The notes: generated by a model not told the origin, from the sequence alone. A stretch of DNA of 17,833 bases from CADCTB01 sp964479465 (GCA_964479465.1 CAYZMG010000084.1:1-17833); one strand, 5' to 3'; positions 6,190 through 14,069 are shown, numbered from the stretch's first letter. Program-made: numbers and translations.

Positions 6190-8321
6190 CAGAACAGCTC
6201 CTCAGCGGCGTAGTCGTTGATCTCGAGCGGGTTGTCGCCCTCGGCGAGGGGTTCCCCGCACGCCTCGATGGCGGCGTCGTTCACTCGGTCGATCGCAGCG
6301 TCGATCATCGGAAGGCCAAGCTCGTCGGCGATCGTTTCGACCGCTGCCCGATCCCAGCTCGGCTGAGCGCGGAGCCGGTAGGCAAGTGCTGAGTGCGCAC
6401 CGTCGAGTCCGGCGACGATGACCGCGTCGGCCGACACTGCCGGAGGTGGGCCGGCAGCTGCTGGTTCGTCGTTCTCGGTGAAGATGTCGGCCAACAAGGC
6501 AGCGACCGTCGCCGTCTCTGCCAGCCTGGCCCGGATTCGTTCCGGATCCAGACGGAAGGTGGCCGATGGCTCGTCGGCGGCTGGAGGGATGGGCCAGCGG
6601 ACTTCGCCGGTTCCGGGCGTGGTGAGCGGGACCGGGCCGACGTCCGTGGTCCCCAGGGCGTGCACGGCGCTGAACACCTCGGACTCCTCCAACCCGAGGA
6701 GCCTGTAGAGCTTCGTGAGCATCGTGATCTCGTCCGGCGTGACTAGACCATCGGATGCGGCGACATCGACGAGGAACTGTCCGACGGCAGCCCGGCGCAC
6801 CTGGGACAGTGCGTCGATGCGCTTCTTCAGCCCTCCGAGGCCGGACTTGGCGCTCGCGAGCCAGAGGAGGTGCGCTTCGAGCCGCACTCGTTCGGCGGGA
6901 TCGAGGCCGAGAACGGTCTCGAGGTGCTCGGCCAGGTGCCGACGTTCGGCGTCGGCGATCGACCCGTCTGAGGACGCCACGACGGCAGCCAGGTGTACGA
7001 GCGTCGCGGCGGCGGCGTACTCCGCGGAGGGTGTTTCGGTTGCGCCCGGCGGGAGGGGGAACAGGACGACCGTTGACCCCGGCGCCGGGGTCGACGCCCC
7101 GAAACGCACGTCGGGCTCGATCCCCACACCGAGCTTGCCGAGCAGCGACCCGACGGCGACAGCGTCTGCCTTCGCGAGCTTTGTGGCACGGGCCGGTCCA
7201 GCGACTGTGAGGTTTCGGACCCACGCGCGCATGCTGTCTACCGCCGCTCCGCCGTGGGACTCGAGGAGCTCGTCCGGGAGAAGAGCGATGGCCCCCGGCG
7301 TTCCGGCGCCGTCGGTGTGGCGGCCGAGGTAGCGGCTGTAGCTGTCGAGCGCGTCGGTGCACTCCGCGCCCAGGTCCTTGAGCTTGTTGATCGGACCGGT
7401 TAATCGAGCCAGGTCCGGGATCGACCCGACGTTGGTTTCGAAGGAGCCGCGGAACCCGGCCGAGGCCGTGTTGTACGAGAGGGAGATCGTCGCCCTGGGA
7501 GGCTTGACGACCATCCCGTCCTTGAACCGGGCGTGGTAGCGGTGCCGGAACAGCTCGTCGAACTCATCCGTACAACGCGATGCCGGGGTCCGCAGGTAGG
7601 CCTCCGGATGGGTGCGGAGCCACAGGAGCGCCCAGTCAGCCGGGATCGGCTGACGGGCGGCCGAGTACCGGCCGAGCGCCACTCGCACCACGAACGGAAC
7701 TTCCCAGGTGCGCTCGAAGACGTCGGCGGGCGGTGGCACGAGGTCGGCGGTCTCCGCCGTGGAGGCTTCGAGGAGGGCGAGGAACCCTTTGGCGTACGAG
7801 CGGAACGAACCGTTGCTCCCGTAGATTCCGATGAGGCGGCGGACCTCGTCGGCGATCGCCGGGACATCGGGATGTTGCGGGTCGATCTGAGCGTCGAGCA
7901 GCGCGCGGCGCTCCAACCCGTAGAAGTACAAGAACACATACCCGATGTAGGCGTTCGGGTCTCCCCGGCCCGCCGACAGCCACGACAGGTACGCCGCCCG
8001 GGCGCCCGGGGAGATCTCCGAGTATGACGGCCAGTACCCCATCGACGAGCCAGCCCAGTCCGGCTGTCCCCAGTCGACCTTGAGGGTCGGGTCGATGAGG
8101 GCGGGTTCGACGATCGGGGTCTGGGCGGCCCGCGCCCCGCGGCCGACGTATACACCGCCACTGGAAACGGCTCGGCCTGCCACCTCGAAGCGCTGGCCGG
8201 GAGGGACCCACTGCAAGGCGACTGTGGGGCCCGCACCGCGCTGCGGCTGTGCATGATTCCTGGGTGGAGACGCAGCCACCGTGCGGGCGTCCTTACGGCG
8301 GAACAGGTCCATTAAGCCCAT
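6189..8321 (-). CDS. sngA: TerB-domain protein, Shango SngA-like
   Basis: I choose the ATG at 8321 (MGLMDLFRRK, 710 residues). It has a GGTGAG ribosome binding site seven bases upstream, and the in-frame extension to 8621 has no domain-like sequence. After a disordered linker (11-50) comes a TerB-N region (about 60-300) with the signature YWPSYSEISPGARAAYLSWL (97-116). A helical TerB core follows at about 435-555, with two acidic metal-site-like motifs, SSDGSIADAE (450-459) and ASDGLVTPDE (522-531). A TerB-C region ends the protein (about 580-710). TerB domains are small helical bundles first seen in tellurite-resistance operons and recur in phage-defence proteins. With the ATPase and helicase genes in order behind it, this is the first gene of a Shango-type operon. 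It is probably a cytoplasmic sensor or scaffold; no enzymatic motif is visible. Confidence 0.85.
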   Translation of the reverse strand: MGLMDLFRRKDARTVAASPPRNHAQPQRGAGPTVALQWVPPGQRFEVAGRAVSSGGVYVGRGARAAQTPIVEPALIDPTLKVDWGQPDWAGSSMGYWPSYSEISPGARAAYLSWLSAGRGDPNAYIGYVFLYFYGLERRALLDAQIDPQHPDVPAIADEVRRLIGIYGSNGSFRSYAKGFLALLEASTAETADLVPPPADVFERTWEVPFVVRVALGRYSAARQPIPADWALLWLRTHPEAYLRTPASRCTDEFDELFRHRYHARFKDGMVVKPPRATISLSYNTASAGFRGSFETNVGSIPDLARLTGPINKLKDLGAECTDALDSYSRYLGRHTDGAGTPGAIALLPDELLESHGGAAVDSMRAWVRNLTVAGPARATKLAKADAVAVGSLLGKLGVGIEPDVRFGASTPAPGSTVVLFPLPPGATETPSAEYAAAATLVHLAAVVASSDGSIADAERRHLAEHLETVLGLDPAERVRLEAHLLWLASAKSGLGGLKKRIDALSQVRRAAVGQFLVDVAASDGLVTPDEITMLTKLYRLLGLEESEVFSAVHALGTTDVGPVPLTTPGTGEVRWPIPPAADEPSATFRLDPERIRARLAETATVAALLADIFTENDEPAAAGPPPAVSADAVIVAGLDGAHSALAYRLRAQPSWDRAAVETIADELGLPMIDAAIDRVNDAAIEACGEPLAEGDNPLEINDYAAEELF

Positions 8322-8783
8322 GTCGTGCTCACCGCCATCCGGCCATCGATCGTCACCCCTGAGGTTGTCGCGGACACCTGTGACATCTGCCGATCGCCAC
8401 CTGCCCTGCACCACGGTTGCACACGCACCGCCGACGCGCTCAGGCCGGTGAGAACAGGCGTGTCGGCCCAGCGCGGTTGCAGCCGAACGGCCTGCCTTCA
8501 CCGCGTCACTCTCATGAGTGTCCCACCCCGGTGGAATGATGTCCTCACCGCCATCGACGGCGACGACCGTGACCGCCCGTGACCGACAACAATTTCGACC
8601 TCTTGGCACGGAGCCGAGCATCTTGTCGCCTACCGGTCACGCCCGCTCGCGGTACCCTGTCCGGGCAGCGACCGTGGCGGCGACTTGCCGCCGCGAGCGG
8701 GGACGACGTTGGGTTCACTGAGCACAGGCGGCGGTACGAGTGCGGTCGCTGCGTCGGCGCATGCTGGCTGCGAGCGCTACCGC
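8322..8783. promoter_or_regulatory. Divergent control region between the two three-gene operons
   Basis: These 462 bases separate the starts of sngA (minus) and the nuclease gene (plus) and must hold promoters for both unless transcription enters from outside. No clear -35/-10 pair is visible; TACCCT at 8653-8658 is a weak -10 candidate for the plus operon. Three symmetric elements stand out: CTCATGAG (8511-8518) within a near-palindrome, a CCACC/GGTGG pair just downstream, and a hairpin at 8676-8692. Such elements could bind a regulator controlling both operons. No regulator gene is encoded in the block. The region is open in several frames, but the translations have no recognisable domain. 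Confidence 0.5.
8676..8692 (+). promoter_or_regulatory. GGCGGC/GCCGCC hairpin before the nuclease gene
   Basis: GGCGGC (8676-8681) pairs with GCCGCC (8687-8692) around the loop GACTT. It lies about 90 bases before the chosen ATG and overlaps the alternative TTG start at 8685. If transcribed, it would be part of the leader and would disfavour initiation at that TTG. Confidence 0.35.
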
Positions 8784-11393
8784 ATGACCGATCAGATGAT
8801 CGTCGGTTCAAACCGCCGCGCCATTGCCAAAGAGCTCGGCGCGCCGGACACCTCGGCCGGTATCCCTGAGGCCCGCTGGATACGCGCTATGACCTTCGAG
8901 CGCCTGGTGCGGCATGAGCGGTTCGTGTCGCAGCTGTTGACGCGGGCCGTCGGCGCGCTCGGCCTCGACCGCCCGAAGGGCATCCGCCGCGGTGACGGGC
9001 ACGTGACGACCGGCCCGACGGCCGCTGCCTTGGCAACCGCGCATCGCCACGCCCTCGGCGCTGATGCAACGATTGTCACGGGGCTCGGCGTGCCGTTTGC
9101 CGGCATGGAGCACGTCACCGGCGCGACGCCCGTCAAACCCGACTTCGCCATCGTCGTACGGAAGGAGACAGCGCCCGGCACCTGGCTGATAATGGGCGAC
9201 GCCAAGGACTACGAGCGCGTCCGGTCGCGCATCGACGACGGCCGCATCCTCAAGGGTTTCCTCCAGGTTGCGCTCGGCGCCGAGTCAGCGGCTCAGTGGT
9301 CGCAACTGCCCGACGGTATGCATGTGCACCGATACGGCGTGCTAGCGGTTCCCCGCAACGCCTTCCTTCAACCTGAGGCACTCGTCGAACTGCTCGATGA
9401 CCATCGCGAAGAGGTGCGGCTCCGCGCTGCGGATCGCGTGGCGTTGGTGCAGGAGGGCACCCTGGGGGTGCCCGAACATCTCGGCGATTACGTGCGCCAT
9501 CTCGAAGCAACCTTCGATCCCCGGTCGTGCGTGAGTTGCTCGTTCTTCAACTTCTGCCGCAACGAGTTGCGTTCGTCGTCGGACCCGACGGACGTTCTCG
9601 TCGAGATCGGCATTCGCCCTGAGCGAAGAGCCGCACTCGAGGGCGTCCTTACGGGGGGTCACCCGGGTTCGAGCGTGCCGCCGTCACTGGTCGCGAACGT
9701 CAAGGCGACGACCACCGGGCGGGCCGTCACCGCCGGGCGTCGGCGCTGGGACCTAGCGGGTGAACCCGGGTCGATCAACGTCGTGCTCGCAAAGTCCGAT
9801 AGTGCCGCTCTCGGCGTGCACGGTGTCGGGCTGCAACGAACCCGCGCCGATGGCTCGCGTACGGACTGGTCGCTATATCACTTCACCGATCCGCCGTCGG
9901 CTTCGACGCGCCTGGCGGTGATGGGTCTCATCGGCGCACAGCTGCGCGCCGCGCTCGACGAGCCCCGATCCGAAGGGCAGCTTGCGCTCTGCGTCATTGT
10001 GCCCGACGCGCCGACAGGGGATCTGCTTGTCTCATGTGCCGACTCCATCGCAGGTGTCGAGACAAGCCGACTGCGTTGGCAGCGCGACCTCGAGGCCGGC
10101 CGAGCCGCACTCACATTCGACGGAGAGCCGGCGACAGTTCCCGACCCGCTCACCGACAACCAACGTCTCGCGGTCAGCTTCCTCCTGGAAGAGGACCGCG
10201 CCCGGGCGATGACGCTGCGGTTCCCGCTGCTCGATCTCCGCGCCGTGCTCGCCTCCTACCTCATCGCCGGCGGCCCAGCGGCAGAGAGTGGACGCCTCGA
10301 CTATCTCGTCAGATGGGCAGAGGCGACCGTGCCCTTGGATCACCGCACTGTGTCCGACGCGATCGCGGGGTCCGATCACACCCCAGGCGCTCGGTTGGCA
10401 AACGGGACCTCGGACCTGTTCCTGAGGGCGCTCCGCGGCCCCCGCGGGTCCTCAGCCGGACCAGATCTCCCGCGATACGAGGCGCTCGTACGCGAGGAGC
10501 TGGCGTACAAGACGGACGTGGTTGACCGGACTCTTCGGCTGTTGGATGCTATCCCGGACTCGACTCTGCGTGGTGTTTACCGGGCGCTGGAGTCTGACGC
10601 GCAGGCGGTGTGGCGAGATCGGCTGGCGCTCCACGCTTCGGACCTGGTCCGCTTCGGCCGTACCAGCTGGGTGTGGCGCAACAGCCAGGTCGACTTGCGC
10701 GACAAAGACGCTGTCTGTGCCGCCAGCCTCGACGCACTCGGGAATCCGCAACGGGCGCACGACCTCGCGATCGACGCCGGCACACGGGAGGTCACGCTCG
10801 CGCTGGTTACAGGCACGAGCCCAGTCACTCTCCGCATGCTGTCGCCGCGCTTCACCGCCGGCGCCGAGATCGTCGCTCTGCACCTCAACGGACAGCCGCT
10901 GATCGAAGGGGCGAAGACCAAGATCCAGCAAGGCTCGTTCCGGTTCGACGACGTCAGCATCGGCCAGCTGTTCGAAACCGAGTCCGGCGACCTGCGATGG
11001 CGCGTCTTGCACCGATTGCCGGTCGCCGTCGGCGACGAGCTCATCGTCGCGGATACCAACTGGTTCAGGACCTTCAGATCGGGCAAGGAGATCGCCTTCG
11101 ACCGCCCGCCCCGTGACACCCAAAGCGCGCCCAAGGACACCTGCAACGCGAGTTCCTACGCTCGCGACCCCCAGGCACACCAGTGGTGCTGCCGTTCCCA
11201 CGAGTCGGCGGAGGCGGAGTTCGCGGACATCCTCGCCCTCCGGCGCTCCCGCGGCGAACTCAACCCGGATGTATGGCCTCCGGTAGTCGACACCGACGGC
11301 TTCGACACGCCTGCTGCCGACAGCCCCAGGGCGGTTGCCCCTGAGGACGCCGGGGTTGCCCCGGACAATCTCACCCTGGACGACATCGACTGA
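8784..11393 (+). CDS. PD-(D/E)XK nuclease with Dna2/Cas4-like cysteine motif
   Basis: This 869-residue protein (from ATG 8784) has a RecB-type nuclease signature: PD at D120, then D139-A-K141 (LIMGDAKDYERV), followed by a helix with Q182 in the expected place. Further on, C249-x2-C252-x5-C258 has the spacing of the three C-terminal iron-sulfur ligands of Dna2, AddB and Cas4. The fourth ligand is usually upstream of the nuclease core, but no Cys precedes C249 in this version. A TTG start at 8685 would add 33 residues including a Cys five residues before the chosen Met, so the true start is open. The central 500 residues show no motif I know. Near the C-terminus, C787, C802, C803 and H806 suggest a zinc site. 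It is first in a three-gene operon, its TGA sharing one base with the next ATG. A DNA-end or single-strand nuclease is the likely role; involvement in defence is inferred from context. Confidence 0.75.
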   Translation: MTDQMIVGSNRRAIAKELGAPDTSAGIPEARWIRAMTFERLVRHERFVSQLLTRAVGALGLDRPKGIRRGDGHVTTGPTAAALATAHRHALGADATIVTGLGVPFAGMEHVTGATPVKPDFAIVVRKETAPGTWLIMGDAKDYERVRSRIDDGRILKGFLQVALGAESAAQWSQLPDGMHVHRYGVLAVPRNAFLQPEALVELLDDHREEVRLRAADRVALVQEGTLGVPEHLGDYVRHLEATFDPRSCVSCSFFNFCRNELRSSSDPTDVLVEIGIRPERRAALEGVLTGGHPGSSVPPSLVANVKATTTGRAVTAGRRRWDLAGEPGSINVVLAKSDSAALGVHGVGLQRTRADGSRTDWSLYHFTDPPSASTRLAVMGLIGAQLRAALDEPRSEGQLALCVIVPDAPTGDLLVSCADSIAGVETSRLRWQRDLEAGRAALTFDGEPATVPDPLTDNQRLAVSFLLEEDRARAMTLRFPLLDLRAVLASYLIAGGPAAESGRLDYLVRWAEATVPLDHRTVSDAIAGSDHTPGARLANGTSDLFLRALRGPRGSSAGPDLPRYEALVREELAYKTDVVDRTLRLLDAIPDSTLRGVYRALESDAQAVWRDRLALHASDLVRFGRTSWVWRNSQVDLRDKDAVCAASLDALGNPQRAHDLAIDAGTREVTLALVTGTSPVTLRMLSPRFTAGAEIVALHLNGQPLIEGAKTKIQQGSFRFDDVSIGQLFETESGDLRWRVLHRLPVAVGDELIVADTNWFRTFRSGKEIAFDRPPRDTQSAPKDTCNASSYARDPQAHQWCCRSHESAEAEFADILALRRSRGELNPDVWPPVVDTDGFDTPAADSPRAVAPEDAGVAPDNLTLDDID

Positions 11394-12919
11394 TGGCGGT
11401 CCGGTTCTCGTCCCCGAAGGTCACGATCGACCGGACCAATGCGACCTGGCATGGCCAGGCGGTCGCGCAGAACCAGGCGGCCGTACGCGAGGCTATGGAA
11501 GCCCTTCGCCGAGCGTTGCTCGACGGTTCAGACGTCGAGAGGATCCTGCTCCGCGCCGCGGCAGGTGCGGGCAAGTCCTACACGCTCAAGGCGATGGTCC
11601 AGGAAGCACTCGCCCAATCGCGGTGCAGCCGCGTGGGCATCACCGCCTTTGCCAACAAGCAGATCTTTCCGTTGGCCGGTGACCTCGCGCACACGCTGGG
11701 GAAGGATCGGGTGTGCCTCTTCGTGTCCAAGGACAAGGCGGGCGAGGTCGAGGCGTGGATCCGCGACGCCGCCACCGTTGTCAGCGAGATGAAGTCGATC
11801 CCGAAGGAGACCGAGGTCCTCGTTGCGACGTCGCACATGCTCGGGTACACCGCGTGGCAGATCAAGCGGCAGATCGGCGTGGCGGCCGACCGAGAGAATC
11901 TGTTCGACGTGCTGTTCGTCGACGAAGCGTGGCAGCTACCGTTGCACCGCTACCGACAGATCGATCGACTGGCCCGTGTGAGTGTCGGCGTTGGTGACGT
12001 CGGCCAGCTCCCACCGCTCGACCCCAGCGCNNNNNNNNNNAGCGCAAACCCCTGGCGTGGCGACCCGGGCTACAACCCCTACCGCGCCTGGCCGACGCAG
12101 TACGGGCAGGACAAGCACACGTGGTCTATTGAGCTGCCGTCGGTTTGGCGTCCCACCATCGAACAACTTTCCCTGTGGCGCGCCTTCTACCCGGAGTGGA
12201 CCGACCTCAACTGCGTGGCCGGCCCCGGCGATCGCTCGGTCGAGCTTGCGGGCCTCACAGGCGACGCCGCGGAGATCTGGAGGATGGCCGCCACCGGTGT
12301 GCCGACACTCATCGAAGTCGACGGCCTCGACGAACCAGAGGCGCCCGACGTGGACCATCCACTCTTGGCCGTCGTCGAGCAATGGCTCGACGCACTCCTG
12401 GCCGCCGGGTTTCGAACCTACAGCACCGACTACGACGCTGTCGGCGCCCCGAACGGCCACACCGTCGTCAACCTCGCCAAGCCCGCGGGTAACCGGCTGG
12501 TCGCCGTGCTCGCGACGCGTAACCAGGCCGTCGATGACGCCCACGCCATGGTCGACCGGCTCACCGAGCGTCACGACTTGGCCAGAAGCGCCATTGCCGT
12601 ATCCACCGTCGACTCGTGGCAAGGGCAGACGAACGCGATCACCGTGGCGATACACCCGCTTTCGGGAGCGTCTCAACTCGACGAGTTCAACTCGGCATTT
12701 GGCCGCCTCGCGGTGACCTGCACACGCGCCACGCACGGCCTGCTGCTCGTGAGTCGCGCCGGCCTCGACGAGTTGCTCGACAACGCGCCGGCTCGACCTG
12801 GAACTCCGTACGGCGAGCCAGGCAACCGCCAGCTGCCGCGCCAAACACACCGGCGCATCCTCGACGTGTTTGTGCGCGGACGCGTCACAATCGCAACCCA
12901 GCCAGAGGAGGACGAATGA
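11393..12919 (+). CDS. SF1 helicase, Upf1/Dna2-like (contains 10-N gap)
   Basis: The 508-residue product has Walker A AAAGAGKS (55-62, K61), Walker B DEA (177-179), motif III GDVGQLPPLD (201-210), a motif V-like STVDSWQG (404-411) and motif VI VTCTRA (441-446, R445). These order and sequence features fit SF1 helicases of the Upf1/Dna2 type, where a motif III GD.xQLPP is common. Ten N at 12031-12040 fall just after motif III. The frame is kept across them if the gap is truly ten bases, but residues 213-217 are unknown and the real length may differ. The ATG shares one base with the nuclease stop (TGATG), and the TGA overlaps the next ATG (ATGA). The nuclease and helicase together have the parts of Dna2 on two chains, which suggests a complex that unwinds and cuts DNA. 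Confidence 0.8.
   Translation: MAVRFSSPKVTIDRTNATWHGQAVAQNQAAVREAMEALRRALLDGSDVERILLRAAAGAGKSYTLKAMVQEALAQSRCSRVGITAFANKQIFPLAGDLAHTLGKDRVCLFVSKDKAGEVEAWIRDAATVVSEMKSIPKETEVLVATSHMLGYTAWQIKRQIGVAADRENLFDVLFVDEAWQLPLHRYRQIDRLARVSVGVGDVGQLPPLDPSXXXXSANPWRGDPGYNPYRAWPTQYGQDKHTWSIELPSVWRPTIEQLSLWRAFYPEWTDLNCVAGPGDRSVELAGLTGDAAEIWRMAATGVPTLIEVDGLDEPEAPDVDHPLLAVVEQWLDALLAAGFRTYSTDYDAVGAPNGHTVVNLAKPAGNRLVAVLATRNQAVDDAHAMVDRLTERHDLARSAIAVSTVDSWQGQTNAITVAIHPLSGASQLDEFNSAFGRLAVTCTRATHGLLLVSRAGLDELLDNAPARPGTPYGEPGNRQLPRQTHRRILDVFVRGRVTIATQPEEDE
12031..12040. other. Assembly gap (10 N) inside the helicase gene
   Basis: Ten undetermined bases. Flanking helicase motifs are in frame, so the gap probably hides few bases or a multiple of three plus one. 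The standard-looking length of ten may be a placeholder. Confidence 0.95.
12904..12911 (+). promoter_or_regulatory. Strong ribosome binding site for the 143-aa gene
   Basis: AGAGGAGG stands four bases before the ATG at 12916, inside the end of the helicase gene. It is the best Shine-Dalgarno sequence in the operon. The small protein may therefore be made in larger amounts than its two partners. Confidence 0.6.
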
Positions 12920-13347
12920 GCGAAGGAATCGCAAGTATCGAAGAGCTCCAACGCGCGATTACCGCCGTCGAGAACACGGTCACCGGCTACGGCGACGCCG
13001 AGGAGGAGTTCCGCGGCCTCGTTCTGATGAAGGCCATCGCCGACCGGCTCGGCACGGTAATTAAGTCCGTTGCCACCACCCTCGGCGAGGATGGCCATTT
13101 GAAGGCCAACATCGACGGTGTGCCGTACAAGCTGTCGCAGTCGACGTCGTACAAATGGAGCATGGCTGACCTGTTCGACCGACTGGGCACAGTGGCAGCA
13201 GAGCGGGGTATCTCCGAAGCGGACGCGCTGCGCGCTGCGTGCAGCATCACGAGCGCGAAGGTGACGGGGCTGCGTCAGCTCGGCGTCGACCCCGACGAGT
13301 TTCGAACGGCACAGCTGGGGTCGTGGCACCTGGAGGGCCCGCGGTAG
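12916..13347 (+). CDS. 143-aa protein of unknown function, third gene of nuclease-helicase operon
   Basis: ATG at 12916 overlaps the helicase stop as ATGA, with AGAGGAGG upstream, so the start is secure; TAG at 13345-13347. The protein is acidic at the N-terminus and mostly helical. Residues 8-60 look like a coiled or bundle-forming helix pair (EELQRAITAVENTV; EEEFRGLVLMKAIADRL). A short strand-rich patch around GVPYKLSQSTSYKWS (68-82) follows, then a second helical part ending LRQLGVDPDEF. The LGVDPDEF ending and overall size recall small phage-type proteins, but I cannot name a family and no catalytic residues are apparent. Tight coupling and a stronger ribosome binding site suggest a stoichiometric partner, regulator or inhibitor of the nuclease-helicase pair. 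That role is inferred. Confidence 0.75.
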   Translation: MSEGIASIEELQRAITAVENTVTGYGDAEEEFRGLVLMKAIADRLGTVIKSVATTLGEDGHLKANIDGVPYKLSQSTSYKWSMADLFDRLGTVAAERGISEADALRAACSITSAKVTGLRQLGVDPDEFRTAQLGSWHLEGPR

Positions 13348-13471
13348 ATCCCTGTGGCGAACGCACCTTCTTGCATGGAACCCGGCAATGGCTCCGGCGG
13401 AGAAGCTACCCGAAACACCCCGTAGGCGGGCGACCGGCCCAGATGAGGGCGATTGTCCGGCCGGCGACGCC

Positions 13472-13900
13472 TCAGGGAGGCCCTCGTCGGATCTGGTTGG
13501 TTTCGAGCTGCTTTCTGGTCGCGACCGCAGTGGTGTTGGCCGGGCCGATGCGGTCGGATTGGAAGACTGAGCCTCGGCCGGACCGGAGTTGCTCGATGGC
13601 CAAGCGTAGGGCGACCAGCTCGCCCCGCCTGTGGTGGGCGTCGGCGTAGCCGACGACCCCGACGTGACTCAAAGTCGATGACGGAGGCACCGCTACCGGG
13701 GGCGCGCTGCAGCGCGATGACAGTTCGGTCCCGGGTGAGGAGGGCTATCCGGACCGTCCGTGTCGTCGGCGGCGCCTCCGCTGGGACTTCGGCCCACCGG
13801 TCAACGCAGCGGCGCGTCACAGGGCTGGCCAAGGCGCGGCGGACGAGTACACGGAATGCCCTGGACCCGCATGTCGCCATGCAGTAGGAAGTCGGCGTCG
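13472..13900 (-). pseudogene. Possible frameshifted gene remnant overlapping repeat copy R
   Basis: Read leftward, one frame gives PVTRRCVDRWAEVPAE and, after a Thr-rich spacer, TVRIALLTRDRTVIALQRAP, a credible beta-strand/helix pattern. Near 13668 coherent sequence continues in a different frame as SHVGVVGYADAHHRRGELVA followed by LRLAIEQL, ending at a TGA (13474-13472). One frameshift would join the two. The PVTR-x-CVDR piece is also encoded in repeat copy L. I do not recognise the family; a transposase or another mobile-element protein is possible. Confidence 0.2.
13703..13716. repeat. 14-bp perfect palindrome CGCGCTGCAGCGCG
   Basis: Self-complementary sequence just left of repeat copy R block 1. 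No matching palindrome is seen at the equivalent place in copy L. It may be a protein site or chance in GC-rich DNA. Confidence 0.35.
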
Positions 13901-13922
13901 AGGGTGAGACCGGATCAGACGG
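13739..13922 (+). repeat. Diverged direct repeat, right copy
   Basis: Partner of 2019-2233, with the three shared blocks at 13739-13755, 13797-13824 and 13909-13922 in the same order and orientation. About 11.5 kb separates the copies. The six-gene defence block lies exactly between them, with no other complete gene included. Outer hairpin arms GGTCC/GGACC are kept here as well. Confidence 0.6.
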
Positions 13923-14049
13923 ATACGCGGTCCTGACGCGAGCGTGCGTCGGCCCTTGGGCGGCGAGCGCGGGACGTGCAGCACCTCCTGGAGCGCGGGG
14001 GAGCCGGACAGCCGCGCCCAGCCCGCAAAGCCACTCAGAGTGAGCAGAA

Positions 14050-14069
14050 CCGAACCCGGTCGGGTTCGG
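14050..14069. terminator. Perfect 8-bp hairpin, GGTC loop
   Basis: CCGAACCC (14050-14057) pairs with GGGTTCGG (14062-14069). No T-run follows in either direction. It could be a terminator or a binding site; no gene clearly ends here. Confidence 0.35.

Noticed and set aside
4804..8321. BREX system, from the BrxD-like ATPase and Lhr-like helicase.
   Set aside because: No pglZ, brxC/pglY, pglX methylase, brxA or brxB is present. A TerB protein leads the operon, which fits Shango instead.
6189..8321. Tellurite resistance, from the TerB domains.
   Set aside because: No terD/terC/terE-type genes are nearby. TerB domains are common in phage-defence proteins, and the ATPase-helicase context is decisive.
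8322..8621. N-terminal extension of the TerB protein by 100 residues.
   Set aside because: The extension lacks domain-like sequence, and a good GGTGAG ribosome binding site precedes the ATG at 8321.
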